Positions 16,516 through 25,470 of a stretch of DNA of 64,000 bases are shown here, one piece after another; the first letter of the stretch is position 1; the number at the start of each line of letters is the position of its first letter. The translations under genes and the position numbers were made by a program. The notes under the pieces are model-generated. The model saw nothing but the letters and a program-made list of their open reading frames with translations. It did no database searches and was not told the DNA's origin. Source of the DNA: a bacterium (GTDB lineage: Bacteria; Bdellovibrionota_C; UBA2361; SZUA-149; JAEUWB01); contig JAEUWB010000011.1 of NCBI GenBank assembly GCA_016786595.1, forward strand, positions 1 through 64,000, written 5' to 3'.

Positions 16516-16535
16516 GAGTTACGATTTGGAGTATT

Positions 16536-17333
16536 ATGATTGAGACGATTGATTTTTTCTGTTCGCAAATAATGATCCCATTTGCGCATACCGCTTTGGT
16601 GTCGGAGGGGGCGATTGAGTTGGCGCATAATGCGGCAGCTGCAACTCAGCCGTTATCGATGGATCATTCGATTATGGATTTAATTTGGCAGGCCGGAACA
16701 GTAGTAAAATTTGTGCTGCTCATCTTAGCCTTGATGTCAGTGGTGACTTGGGGAATTGTCTTTACAAAGTTTTTTCAGCTACGCAAAGCAAAGTCGCAGT
16801 CTGAAAAATTCGGCGATATTTTCTGGGGCAGCCGTAATCTGACGCAAATTTCAGATTCAACACAAAGCCTTGCCTCAAGTCCTGTCGCGGCAGTTTTTGC
16901 AGCTGGGCACCGTGAACTTGCCCAGATTTTACGGGCGCAGGCAAATAAGGGTGAGCCTTCAGATTTTGGTGATATTGAAAATATTGAGCGCGCATTGAAA
17001 CGGGCTAAAGCCGAAGAAGTAACGCGCCTCGAATATGGCACAACATTTTTAGCGACAACCGCCTCGGCCGCACCCTTTATTGGGCTATTCGGCACAGTCT
17101 GGGGAATTATGAATGCCTTTATGGGCTTAAGTAAGGTTAAAAGCTCATCGATTCAAGCTGTCGCACCAGGTATCTCCGAAGCGCTAATTGCGACAGCAAT
17201 TGGTTTGGCTGCGGCTATTCCTGCGGCAATCGCTTTTAACTACGTGATGCAGCAAGTGCGCATTTTGGCGCGTAGCATGGATATGTTTTCTGCGGAATTT
17301 TTAAATATTGCTCGCCGTCATTTTTTGAAATAG
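16536..17333 (+). CDS. tolQ: TolQ/ExbB family proton channel subunit
   Basis: A 265-residue inner-membrane protein with three membrane helices (about 47-70, 163-186 and 205-228) and a cytoplasmic loop between the first and second. The signature LATTASAAPFIGLFGTVWGIMNAF and the later VAPGISEALIATAIGLAAAIPAAIAFN are typical of the MotA/TolQ/ExbB family, which with TolR forms a proton-driven motor that energises TolA and holds the outer membrane during division. GGAG lies 4 bases before the ATG. tolR and tolA follow, so TolQ is preferred to ExbB. Confidence 0.95.
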   Translation: MIETIDFFCSQIMIPFAHTALVSEGAIELAHNAAAATQPLSMDHSIMDLIWQAGTVVKFVLLILALMSVVTWGIVFTKFFQLRKAKSQSEKFGDIFWGSRNLTQISDSTQSLASSPVAAVFAAGHRELAQILRAQANKGEPSDFGDIENIERALKRAKAEEVTRLEYGTTFLATTASAAPFIGLFGTVWGIMNAFMGLSKVKSSSIQAVAPGISEALIATAIGLAAAIPAAIAFNYVMQQVRILARSMDMFSAEFLNIARRHFLK

Positions 17334-17367
17334 GGCAGTTTAGTATATTGTTGATAGTAGTATTTAC

Positions 17368-17447
17368 TCTTCGGCTTGAACTTATACTTACCCTTAGTCT
17401 TATCCTTCACCTAAACATCAGGGGGAAGTATAAGTTCAAGCCGAAGA
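17368..17447. repeat. GGCTTGAACTT palindromic repeat, copy 2
   Basis: The arms at 17368-17389 and 17426-17447 are perfectly complementary for 22 bases (core CTTCGGCTTGAACTTATAC) and pair further with a gap. The loop is pyrimidine-rich (CCTTAGTCTTATCCTTCACC). It lies between tolQ and tolR inside an operon, so it would form a strong hairpin in that message. This is the best-preserved copy of the family. Confidence 0.85.
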
Positions 17448-17474
17448 ACAAGAAAATGAAAATGGCATTGATTT

Positions 17475-17885
17475 ATGGGATTTGATACGACTGACGACCA
17501 AGCCGGCGTAATTGCGCAAATTAACGTCACGCCATTGGTTGACGTGATGTTAGTACTTTTGATTATTTTCATGGTTGCTGCGCCGATTTTGCAACAGGGC
17601 GCTGAATTGCAATTGCCACAGGAGACAATTTCGCCATTAGAAGGCGATGAAGAGCAGTTAGTTGTTAACATCCAAGAAACTGGTCAGGTTTCGATTGGGA
17701 AAGATAACACTGTTGATATTGCTAGTCTGGGAAGTCGCCTGCAAGGAATTTTAGAGCGCCGTAGTGACAAGCGCGTGTTTATCCGCGCAGATAAGCGCGT
17801 CGACTATGGTCGAGTCATGGCTGTAATGGCACAAATTAAAAATGCTGGGATTGAAAAAGTTGGCTTGGTTACGGAACCAAAGTGA
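17475..17885 (+). CDS. tolR: TolR/ExbD family protein
   Basis: A 136-residue protein with one N-terminal membrane helix (about 22-40). NVTPLVDVMLVLLIIFMV carries the essential Asp of the TolR/ExbD helix, which takes part in the proton path with TolQ. The periplasmic part ends in KRVFIRADKRVDYGRVMAVMAQIKNAGIEKVGLVTEP, the standard ExbD C-terminal domain. tolQ lies 141 bases upstream, with a long palindromic repeat in between, and tolA starts 34 bases downstream. Confidence 0.95.
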   Translation: MGFDTTDDQAGVIAQINVTPLVDVMLVLLIIFMVAAPILQQGAELQLPQETISPLEGDEEQLVVNIQETGQVSIGKDNTVDIASLGSRLQGILERRSDKRVFIRADKRVDYGRVMAVMAQIKNAGIEKVGLVTEPK

Positions 17886-17919
17886 GAACTAGCAGTCTAA
17901 TACTACTGATATTGTAAAT

Positions 17920-18855
17920 ATGTTCGTCAGATCTAAGCCCAAATTTGGTAGTTATCTTTTAGGTTTTATGATCTCATGCTTGGGCCATGCTTTGGGTATT
18001 GGGATCGCAGTCTTTATTCTAGAACGTTCTGAGGCAAAGAATTTAACTGCGGAAGTTTTTACTGTTACGCTTGAGGGCGGACAACGTTTGGGTGGGGTGG
18101 CTAAAGTCCCCGAGCTTGGCGCCGAGAAAGATAAAAACCTACCTGCAGCATTAAATACGGAATCTGAAACTAAGGCGACTGAACCGCCGCAAAAAGAAAA
18201 AAAGCTTGAGGCTCCTTCAATTGTTGAGGACCCGGCAAAACTCCTTGAGGAGCAGAAAAAGAAGGAAGCTGAGCAAAAAAAACTTGCTGAGGAAAAAAAG
18301 AAAAAAGAATTAGAAGAAAAAAAGAAGCTCGAAGAAGAAAAGAAAAAGCTTGAGAAAGAGAAGAAGGACGAAGCTGCTAAGAAATTACTTGAAGATGTAA
18401 AAAAACGAGAAAAGGAAGAGGCAGAGCAGGAGAAAAAACGCCGCGAAAAATTACTTGAAGACGCACTTGCCGGGAAGAAAGCAAATTACAAGGGTGAATC
18501 TGCTGATGTCGGTGGCGAAGGTCCAGGCGCAGCACGTTTGGGCGGCACAGGTGGCGGTGGCGGAAAGCTTGGGAGCCTTGAATTTGTGGCTTATCGTAAT
18601 GCCTTAATGAATCATATTAAGAAAGGTTGGCATTGGATGCCCGGGGGCCCGCATCTACAAGCGCGAATTGAAGTGCGCATTGAACCCACGGGCGAGATTT
18701 CCTCTTTTCGTTTGCTGAATAGTTCTGGACGATCAGACTTTGATGATTCTGCAATGCGTGCCGTGCAAAAATCATCTCCAGTGCCGCCACCTCCTGCTGC
18801 CTTGATTGAGATCTTTAAAACTCAGGCTGTGCTCTTTGATTCCCAAGATCAGTAG
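17920..18855 (+). CDS. tolA: TolA-like protein with TonB-type C-terminal domain
   Basis: A 311-residue protein in the expected three-part layout: a membrane anchor (about 11-34), a long Lys/Glu/Ala coiled coil (about 85-190), a Gly-rich hinge (GGTGGGGGKLG) and a C-terminal domain near 225-305 with YRNALMNHIKKGW and a GEISSFRLLNSSGRSDFDDSA segment, typical of TonB/TolA C-terminal domains. TolA links the TolQR motor to Pal and TolB across the periplasm. Lysine-rich codons explain the locally purine-rich DNA. It is the last gene of a tolQ-tolR-tolA unit. Confidence 0.9.
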   Translation: MFVRSKPKFGSYLLGFMISCLGHALGIGIAVFILERSEAKNLTAEVFTVTLEGGQRLGGVAKVPELGAEKDKNLPAALNTESETKATEPPQKEKKLEAPSIVEDPAKLLEEQKKKEAEQKKLAEEKKKKELEEKKKLEEEKKKLEKEKKDEAAKKLLEDVKKREKEEAEQEKKRREKLLEDALAGKKANYKGESADVGGEGPGAARLGGTGGGGGKLGSLEFVAYRNALMNHIKKGWHWMPGGPHLQARIEVRIEPTGEISSFRLLNSSGRSDFDDSAMRAVQKSSPVPPPPAALIEIFKTQAVLFDSQDQ

Positions 18856-19136
18856 GAAGTTTTTCTTGTTTTTATAATATTTCCTTGCTGATCCTGCTTG
18901 GCTCTTTGCTTTGATCCACTATTTGATACGCCGAAACTGTTTAGATCTGTCTTTTTCTTTAAAAATCATCCTTATACTTAGGGATCTTTACGATAATCCC
19001 CGATGATTTCAAGTGAATACAAGCTGAAGTTATTAATAATCTATGACGACATTAATAGTGAGTAAGAGTGTGCAATATAGCTATTTTTCAGCATGGTTCT
19101 ACGGTGATTATAGAGTTTTTTCATAACATTGTTGCA

Positions 19137-19586
19137 ATGCGAAGCCGGCTGAAGGCTGAGCGCGGTGTTTCTTTGGTCGAGATCGTCGCTGTTTTAGTTT
19201 GTATACTTGTATTGAGTTCAATCGCAGTGCCTGATTTTTTACGGCAGAGCAAGTCTGCATCTAATTCTGCAAACCAGATCGTAGAATTAACTCGCCGAAT
19301 TCGCGCAAAAGCCTTGCAGGATACACTGGCATATACAATTCAACCCTCATCAGCGACGCAAATTGTTGTTAAATATTCAAATACTTGTTCGAGTACTACG
19401 AAAACAACTGATAATTCTCTGGGAATAAAGCTTATTAGCGGTACCTCGTTGGCGAGTACAACTTGGAGTGTGTGTTTTGATTCCAGAGGATTTTCAGATA
19501 CAGCACTCAGTCTAAATGTAAATGACGTTTATGGAAGGTCAAAAACTGTCCAAATTGTGCTCGGCGGAGCCGCTAGAAAAGTATGA
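19137..19586 (+). CDS. Prepilin-like protein, GspH/FimT type
   Basis: About 149 residues. The type IV prepilin leader is short and basic (MRSRLKAERG), cleaved before VSLVEIVAVLVC, which has the conserved Glu at +5 and a hydrophobic helix. The ATG at 19137 gives this standard leader; an upstream in-frame start at 19068 would add an unlikely 23 residues. The mature part is beta-rich with CFDSRGFSDT and VYGRSKTVQIVLGG near the end, as in GspH/FimT minor pilins. It overlaps the next gene by 4 bases (ATGA), so the pilin genes are translated together. Confidence 0.82.
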   Translation: MRSRLKAERGVSLVEIVAVLVCILVLSSIAVPDFLRQSKSASNSANQIVELTRRIRAKALQDTLAYTIQPSSATQIVVKYSNTCSSTTKTTDNSLGIKLISGTSLASTTWSVCFDSRGFSDTALSLNVNDVYGRSKTVQIVLGGAARKV

Positions 19587-19957
19587 GAAATTCAAGCGGT
19601 TTTACATTGATTGAGACGATGATTGCATTATCGCTCTTCGGTTTTGTGATTGTTCCAATCATGCAGAGTGCGGTGCAGTATCTAAGATACAATACTGAAG
19701 CTGAATGGCGCACCGAGGCATTGCAAGTAGCTCAACGCAAACTTGAAGAATTACGTGAGGTTGATCCGACAACTTTGCCTTCTAGTGGAAGTCAAACGTC
19801 TTCAATGACTGCTGGGACACGATCGTATTCTGTTGTGACGGCGTATTGTAATAACTCCAGTTACTGCACCACCAACTCTAGACATATAAAAGTTACAGTT
19901 AGTTATAAAAGTAAGGCTAGAGCTAGTATGGAGACTGTTTATACAGCTTTGAAATGA
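19583..19957 (+). CDS. Prepilin-like protein, PilV/GspI type
   Basis: A 124-residue minor pilin. The leader MRNSSG is followed by FTLIETMIALSLFGFVIVPIM, a textbook class III signal with Glu at +5. ALQVAQRKLEELREV is the typical helix of GspI/PilV proteins. Such proteins prime pilus or pseudopilus assembly and need a prepilin peptidase, which is not encoded in this window. It starts inside the stop codon of the preceding gene. Confidence 0.85.
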   Translation: MRNSSGFTLIETMIALSLFGFVIVPIMQSAVQYLRYNTEAEWRTEALQVAQRKLEELREVDPTTLPSSGSQTSSMTAGTRSYSVVTAYCNNSSYCTTNSRHIKVTVSYKSKARASMETVYTALK

Positions 19958-19976
19958 GTTGCTTTAAAGGGATCGT

Positions 19977-20864
19977 ATGAGGCGTGCAAGTTTTATCCAG
20001 CATGGTTTTACTGTTACCGAATTAATGGTTGCGGTAACCATCTCTTCTGTTTTTACTTTGGGGGTGATGCAGACAGCTATTTCATATACTCAGACATATT
20101 ATCGTGATGTTGTGAGAACTCGAGTGAATCAGAATTTGCGAAGTGCTACCAATATAATTGGAATGAATACTGCGCAGAGCGGTGAATTTTTACCAACCAC
20201 TTTTCCTGCAATTGAAGTAACTAATGGAACCTCTGGCAATTCTGATACATTAATTATTCGCAAGGGCATGCTTAGTGCTATACCATTTCTGTGCAAGACT
20301 TTAGGTAGCGGAGCTGCAGATCGAATCTACATAAGCTCAACTACTTCTGGCGCTCCAAGCGGCTGTGTGCGCACGAATGTAACAACAAACTATAACGCTT
20401 TGAAAACGTACCGCCTTGCTAATAGTTCAAAACCAGTTAAAGCCTTTATTTACGATATCAGTTCAAAAGTTGGAGAATTTTTTACCTATAACGGAGAAAC
20501 GGATACCGGCACTGAATATTATTTAACACGCACTTCAGGAGTATGGGCAAACACATATAGTACTACTTCGACTTCAATTTATTTAGTGGAAGAATTGAAG
20601 TTCAATCGTGCGTCAGATTTACTACAGATGATTAAGAATGATGATTCTACAAATGCCTTAGGCGTGATGTTTGGAATAACTGATTTTCAGGTTAGTATTG
20701 GCAAGACTGATAATACTCAAGTTACAAGTTTTCCGAGAACGACAGAGTGGAATCAAATCAAGTATATTGACATGACACTGACAGCATCGGAAAGTGGAAT
20801 GAAGAAGACTTACACAAAAAGTGAAACGATCCGGGTATACCCACGTAATATTTTAGCACACTAG
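19977..20864 (+). CDS. Prepilin-like protein, PilW/GspJ type
   Basis: A 295-residue protein with leader MRRASFIQHG before FTVTELMVAVTISSVFTLGVM, where Glu is at +5. The long beta-rich body (ITDFQVSIGKTDN near residue 230) and size match PilW or GspJ minor pilins. It follows the PilV-like gene by 19 bases and precedes the PilX-like gene by 12. The order FimT, PilV, PilW, PilX is the usual minor-pilin order of type IV pilus systems. Confidence 0.82.
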   Translation: MRRASFIQHGFTVTELMVAVTISSVFTLGVMQTAISYTQTYYRDVVRTRVNQNLRSATNIIGMNTAQSGEFLPTTFPAIEVTNGTSGNSDTLIIRKGMLSAIPFLCKTLGSGAADRIYISSTTSGAPSGCVRTNVTTNYNALKTYRLANSSKPVKAFIYDISSKVGEFFTYNGETDTGTEYYLTRTSGVWANTYSTTSTSIYLVEELKFNRASDLLQMIKNDDSTNALGVMFGITDFQVSIGKTDNTQVTSFPRTTEWNQIKYIDMTLTASESGMKKTYTKSETIRVYPRNILAH

Positions 20865-20876
20865 GAGTTGAGACAT

Positions 20877-22727
20877 ATGAAATTTGCTCCACAAAGGGGA
20901 TATGTAATGCTTTATGCCCTGTTGATGATTACAGTATTAGTTGCATTTTCTGCTCTCTACTATAGCACTACTAGGGTAGAAATCTGGACTACTAAGTATG
21001 GCAGGAGTAACACCGAAAGTTTTTACGCAGCAGAAGGAGCTCTCAATTTGCGTGCAGAAGAAGTGAGGCAGAAATTTATTGGTTATAATCAACCATCAGG
21101 CACGACTCCAAGCACCTCCAACGGAGCGACTCCATGCGTAAATAATAATAATGGCTCAGGCGACTACATTTGCAAAACGCATAACTTTGGGTCGCATCTG
21201 GTTACGAGTTACATTATTCCTGATTCATCCAACCCATACACTACAACAATACCTTCTGGGGAAAAATTTTCCGGCTTAACTGCATTCGAGTATGCCTATA
21301 CAGTCCATGCTGAATCGAAGAATTCGACATCGGGCAAACTGGAATCAATAGTAGAATTAAAATTTAGAAGTCGTAATGTGCCCTTGTATCAATTCGCCTA
21401 CTTCCTCGATAAAGATTACGAATTAAGTCCAGCTGCGGCGATGACTGTAACTGGTCGAGTTCATACAAATTACGACTTATATTTAAATGCTGGTGGAACA
21501 GACTATTTGAGCATGACTGGTCAATTGACTGCTGCGGGAGATGTTTGGCGTGGTTTAAAATCGGGTTCGGCTTCTGGGTCTTGCACAAATAACTCTGTTC
21601 GAGTGCTCAATCCAACTACCTATAGTCGCTTGGGTGGAACCTGCGGTAGTAGTAACTCCAGATTTGCAGTCCCGACTACAGCTCTGAGTGTGTTTAATAG
21701 TAATGTCGTGGAAAATTTTACGCGTGTAAGCTTACCACCAATTTCAAGTATGGGGGCTGGGCCAGGAAAAGTTTTTTGGGATCGTGCTGACTTACGTTTA
21801 GCTTTAATGCTTAACACTTCAGAAAATGCCGATACTACGCAATCGACTACAGGAGTTGTTGTAATTTCTCGAACAGCTACTACTTCGAGTCAAAAGGACG
21901 CAACAGCAACAACGACATTAAACAACTCAGCTTTATGTCCAGGTTCAATCAGTGGACGTGCTGTGGGTATGAGTACCTGGAAAAATTATTGGATTAACAC
22001 AACTAGTGGCGCTAATATGCGCGTCTTGGATATTGACGTTCAAGCTTTGTTCAATTGCTTAAAAACGCAGAACTGGTTTGGTTGGCCAAAAACCTTAGCA
22101 GACACTACTGACGGTGGAATTGTAATTCATGCTACAGTGATTGGACCAAATTCTACTAGCCAAAATCGCTACGGCGTCAGAGTTCGTAACGCTACTGAGT
22201 TAAAGTCAACTTCTTCGGGTGCGCCAACGATTAAGGGCTTAACTGTTGTCACCGATCAGCCCATCTGGGTTATGGGAAATTTTAACATAACAAATAAAAA
22301 ACCGGCTGCGATCTTGGGGGATACCGTGTTAATCCATTCAAATCAATGGGCTGATACAAATACAACATACTCAACTCGTAACGTCTCGGCGACAACGTCG
22401 ATTAATGCCGCGATGGTAACTGGTTCGGGTATTACTGGTGGCGTCAACGGTGTTGCCGGTCAAGGTGGTTCGATGGGACTAAATACTTTGAACTTTGAAG
22501 AAAACTGGAACGGAAAAACTTTTAACTTAACTGGATCGGTTGTATCAATCAGCAATCCGCCATCGCATTTTCCAGGTGCCTATCAGTACGGAAGCCCCTG
22601 GTATTCAGCACCAACTCGAAATATTACTTACGATACGAGCTTTAATGATCCGGCAAATTTACCACCGCTTTCTTTGCAGTTTATTTACTTAAGGGAAGAG
22701 TTATTTATCAGAGATTTTGAACAATAA
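20877..22727 (+). CDS. PilX-like pilus assembly protein, large
   Basis: About 616 residues. A short positive start (MKFAPQRG) precedes YVMLYALLMITVLVAFSALYYS, a helix like that of PilX, where the usual +5 Glu is missing, and then ESFYAAEGALNLRAEEVRQKF, the typical PilX AAEA-like helix. AGGAG is 9 bases before the ATG at 20877. PilX itself is about 170-200 residues; this one has a Ser/Thr/Asn-rich body three times larger, which suggests a surface-exposed tip or adhesin role. It is the last pilin gene of the cluster. Confidence 0.78.
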   Translation: MKFAPQRGYVMLYALLMITVLVAFSALYYSTTRVEIWTTKYGRSNTESFYAAEGALNLRAEEVRQKFIGYNQPSGTTPSTSNGATPCVNNNNGSGDYICKTHNFGSHLVTSYIIPDSSNPYTTTIPSGEKFSGLTAFEYAYTVHAESKNSTSGKLESIVELKFRSRNVPLYQFAYFLDKDYELSPAAAMTVTGRVHTNYDLYLNAGGTDYLSMTGQLTAAGDVWRGLKSGSASGSCTNNSVRVLNPTTYSRLGGTCGSSNSRFAVPTTALSVFNSNVVENFTRVSLPPISSMGAGPGKVFWDRADLRLALMLNTSENADTTQSTTGVVVISRTATTSSQKDATATTTLNNSALCPGSISGRAVGMSTWKNYWINTTSGANMRVLDIDVQALFNCLKTQNWFGWPKTLADTTDGGIVIHATVIGPNSTSQNRYGVRVRNATELKSTSSGAPTIKGLTVVTDQPIWVMGNFNITNKKPAAILGDTVLIHSNQWADTNTTYSTRNVSATTSINAAMVTGSGITGGVNGVAGQGGSMGLNTLNFEENWNGKTFNLTGSVVSISNPPSHFPGAYQYGSPWYSAPTRNITYDTSFNDPANLPPLSLQFIYLREELFIRDFEQ

Positions 22728-22740
22728 TAGGGAGTAATTT

Positions 22741-23103
22741 ATGAGAAAAATCACAAAAGCAATTATACTTTGTGGAATGTTAACATACAGCATCAATACT
22801 CGGGCTGATGACGACGGTGGAGGAGAAGTTGCAGTTGAGTCAGAAGAAATCGATTGCAATAGTACGTGTCCTGATGGCAAGGGCATGACCGCCATGATAA
22901 CAGGCGAAAACACTGAACGCTGCACTTGTCACAGTACATCTGTAATGGATAACGAAGCCTTAACAGAGCGACCTGAAACGGCAACTGCAAGCTTGGCGGT
23001 TGACCCGGACTATCCTGATCCAACTTATGTTTCTGATGGAGCGGTTACTGTTGAAGAAGGTGAGGAAGAAGTCTCCGCAGAAGGCGAAGAAGATTCTCCC
23101 TAA
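22741..23103 (+). CDS. Small acidic exported protein with four Cys
   Basis: A 120-residue protein with a signal peptide (residues 1-22, ending TRA-DDD). The mature part is strongly acidic at both ends (DDDGGGEVAVESEE and the final EEGEEEVSAEGEEDS). Its middle has four Cys in a CNSTCPDGK and CTCHS arrangement, which could form disulfides or bind a metal. It starts 13 bases after the PilX-like gene, with GGAG 8 bases before the ATG, so it belongs to the pilin unit. No family is recognised. Confidence 0.6.
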   Translation: MRKITKAIILCGMLTYSINTRADDDGGGEVAVESEEIDCNSTCPDGKGMTAMITGENTERCTCHSTSVMDNEALTERPETATASLAVDPDYPDPTYVSDGAVTVEEGEEEVSAEGEEDSP

Positions 23104-23128
23104 GTTAATTCGCGTATGACTTAATCGA

Positions 23129-23160
23129 TTAGGCAAGTCTGGATAATCAGACTTGCCTAA
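23129..23160 (+). terminator. Perfect 13-bp stem-loop after the pilin unit
   Basis: TTAGGCAAGTCTG (23129-23141) and CAGACTTGCCTAA (23148-23160) with a 6-base loop. No T-run follows, so termination is less certain than the hairpin. It separates the pilin unit from tolB. Confidence 0.55.
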
Positions 23161-23207
23161 CAATCCACTGATCATGCTAGGATGCGCCTCAGCTTTTGGA
23201 GGGCGCT

Positions 23208-24497
23208 GTGATTTATCGGATTCTTACTTTAATAAATATTTTTTTAATCAATCTTCAATTCGCTTTTGCGCAGACTGACATTCGTATTTCAGGTCCGGCC
23301 AACGGCTTCCCTGTGGCATTGCCGGTGATGTGCGATGCGGGCGGTGGGTCTGATGCGGCAAGAAATATTCCAGAAACAATCATCCGTGATTTGAAGATTT
23401 CAGGACTCTTTCAAGTGATTGACCCCAAAACTTATGTCGAGGCGCCAGGGAAGTGCACGACCCCAGAATCAATTGCCTTTACAGATTGGAGTGTGATTGG
23501 AGCAGAAGGCTTAGTCAAAGGCGATATCTCCGTATCAGGCGGGCAACTTCAAGCTAAGCTTTATCTTTTTGATGTGCAGCGCAAGCAAGCTGTTGTTGGA
23601 AAAATGTATAGCGGAGATCTGCGCGACAGTTCGAAAATTGCGCATCGCTTTGCCAATGAAATCGTCAAATTTTTTACAGGCGAGCCTGGAATTTTTGGAT
23701 CGCAGGTTGCTTTTGTCTCGAAAGTGGGCCGCTTTAAAGAATTATTTATCATGGATTCGGATGGGCAAAATGTTCGTCAAATGACTGAAGATGTTGGCAT
23801 TGTCGCTTCTCCATCCTGGTCACCGAGTGGTGATAAGGTGATTTATACCTCATATCGCTCGCGTACTCCGGAGCTCTATTGGTTGCCTCCCGAAGGAGGA
23901 GCTCCGCGACAAGTTACGAATCGTGCGGGCTTAGAAATTTCTCCTAAGTATTCGCCTGATGGATCGAAAATTGCTGTAGCAATTTCTGCCGAGGGCGATA
24001 CTAATCTTGCCTTGATGGATTTACGTGGGTCAGTGACTCAATATTTAACTCGTGGTGGGCAGATTGATGTTTCACCGTCATGGTCACCAGATGGTTCGCG
24101 GATTGCATTTTGTTCAAATCGTGGTGGTGGGCCTCAGATTTATATCATGTCAGCAAGTGGTGGAGAGGCGACAAGAATTAGTTATACTGGTAGCACCTAT
24201 TGCACTTCCCCAGCTTGGTCGCCCAAGGGTGATAAGATTGCCTTTGTATGCTTACAAGGCGGTCCACAAATTTTTATGATTGATGCTCAAGGCGGACAAG
24301 CTGTGCAGCTAACATTTGGCGGCAGAAATGAAGACGTGTCTTGGTCGCCAGATGGACGCTATCTTATTTTTAGTTCCGATCTTGGTCGTGGGGCAAAACG
24401 TATTGTTATCCAAAATACCAACGGTGCAGCGGCTTTCCCAATTTCAAGTGGACGCTCTGAAGATAGTCAGCCTGCGTGGTCACCACGAGTGGAGTAG
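23208..24497 (+). CDS. tolB: Tol-Pal system protein TolB
   Basis: About 430 residues. The GTG at 23208 is chosen because GGAGG lies 5 bases upstream. A signal peptide (to about residue 23, ...FAFAQ) is followed by an N-terminal alpha/beta domain and a six-bladed beta-propeller of WD40-like TolB repeats: PSWSPSGDKVIYTS, SPKYSPDGSKIAVAIS, PSWSPDGSRIAFCS, PAWSPKGDKIAFVC, VSWSPDGRYLIFSS and a final QPAWSP. TolB binds Pal and TolA in the periplasm. The gene is separated from tolA by a minor-pilin cluster. Confidence 0.95.
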   Translation: MIYRILTLINIFLINLQFAFAQTDIRISGPANGFPVALPVMCDAGGGSDAARNIPETIIRDLKISGLFQVIDPKTYVEAPGKCTTPESIAFTDWSVIGAEGLVKGDISVSGGQLQAKLYLFDVQRKQAVVGKMYSGDLRDSSKIAHRFANEIVKFFTGEPGIFGSQVAFVSKVGRFKELFIMDSDGQNVRQMTEDVGIVASPSWSPSGDKVIYTSYRSRTPELYWLPPEGGAPRQVTNRAGLEISPKYSPDGSKIAVAISAEGDTNLALMDLRGSVTQYLTRGGQIDVSPSWSPDGSRIAFCSNRGGGPQIYIMSASGGEATRISYTGSTYCTSPAWSPKGDKIAFVCLQGGPQIFMIDAQGGQAVQLTFGGRNEDVSWSPDGRYLIFSSDLGRGAKRIVIQNTNGAAAFPISSGRSEDSQPAWSPRVE

Positions 24498-24529
24498 TAG
24501 ACGACTAGACGGAAGCGCTTTTTTGTAAT

Positions 24530-24610
24530 CTTTAGCTTAGGCTTGAACTTAGTACTTGCCCTTATCCTTTGCCTTCCCCTTATCAGGAGAAGTGCATGTC
24601 TACGCTAAAG
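24530..24610. repeat. GGCTTGAACTT palindromic repeat, degenerate copy 3
   Basis: CTTTAGCTTAGGCTTGAACTT begins the left arm at 24530; the right arm ends CTACGCTAAAG at 24610. About 17 of 22 arm positions pair. The loop keeps the CCTTATCCTT pyrimidine core. It follows tolB. The rest of the 24498-24922 gap shows only the dyad before pal. Confidence 0.65.
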
Positions 24611-24744
24611 ATTTGCGCGAGATATGAGCAGTGGATATTTGCCGCACTAATAAAATCGTAAATAAAAACATTCTATTTTTATCGAAAATAGAAATTTGAG
24701 TGTATTCAAGCTAGTGAGGAAAAAAAATACTCTACACTAGAAAA

Positions 24745-24765
24745 ACAGTTTAGCTAATAAACTTT
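24745..24765 (+). promoter_or_regulatory. Copy of the tolQ upstream motif before pal
   Basis: ACAGTTTAGCTAA (24745-24757) is identical to 16496-16508 before tolQ. Both continue to AAACT, so each site is a small dyad AGTTT...AAACT. A shared regulator of the two Tol-Pal units is possible but inferred. Confidence 0.35.
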
Positions 24766-24922
24766 CTCTAATTAAAACTTCTTAAAATCCGTTGCATAGT
24801 CAGGCATTTATGCTAAGTAAGCGCCTAATCACGTTCTAATGATGCGTATCTGGATGGTTCGACTTAGAGAGCATTTAGGGCGTTTTATTTTGTGTTGAAC
24901 AGGATTTTATTTGGAGGAAAAA

Positions 24923-25387
24923 ATGGGACGTCTGCGTTCATTTGCATTAATTACAACAGCGCTTCTTCTTGCTTCTTGCTGCTCAAAAGGTGGCCGTGAC
25001 GGAATGGGCGTTATGGATGGTAGCGAGACAGGTGTGCTTCCTGGCGATTTAGCTGGTGGACCACTTGCCGATGTTAACTTTGCTTTTGATTCTTCTGCAC
25101 TAGATGCTAAGGCTCAAAGCACTCTTGCTAAAAATACTCAGTGGTTAAAAGACAACGCTTCAAGCAAAGTCGAATTACAAGGACATTGCGACGAGCGCGG
25201 AACTAACGAGTACAACATGGCTCTTGGTGAACGCCGTGCACGTTCAGTTTATGACTACTACGCAAAGTCAGGTGTCGACAAAAAGCGTATGTCAACAATT
25301 AGCTACGGTGAAGAAGTTGCTCTTGATAAGGGGCACGACGAAATGGCGTGGGCGAAAAACCGCCGCGTTCATGGCGCTGTAAAGTAG
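24923..25387 (+). CDS. pal: Peptidoglycan-associated lipoprotein Pal
   Basis: A 154-residue lipoprotein. The ATG at 24923 has GGAGG 5 bases upstream. The signal peptide ends LLASC, a canonical lipobox (Cys19), followed by a Gly-rich linker. Residues 50-154 form an OmpA-like domain: [39 protein letters not shown] (Asp and Arg that bind the diaminopimelate of peptidoglycan), ISYGEE and the final KNRRVH. Pal anchors the outer membrane and binds TolB and TolA. Confidence 0.96.
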   Translation: MGRLRSFALITTALLLASCCSKGGRDGMGVMDGSETGVLPGDLAGGPLADVNFAFDSSALDAKAQSTLAKNTQWLKDNASSKVELQGHCDERGTNEYNMALGERRARSVYDYYAKSGVDKKRMSTISYGEEVALDKGHDEMAWAKNRRVHGAVK

Positions 25388-25470
25388 TAAGCCGTAAAAG
25401 TAAGCAATTAAGTAATTACACTGGTAACTATTTAATTTACTGAATAACTAACAGCCGGAGATTTTATTAA

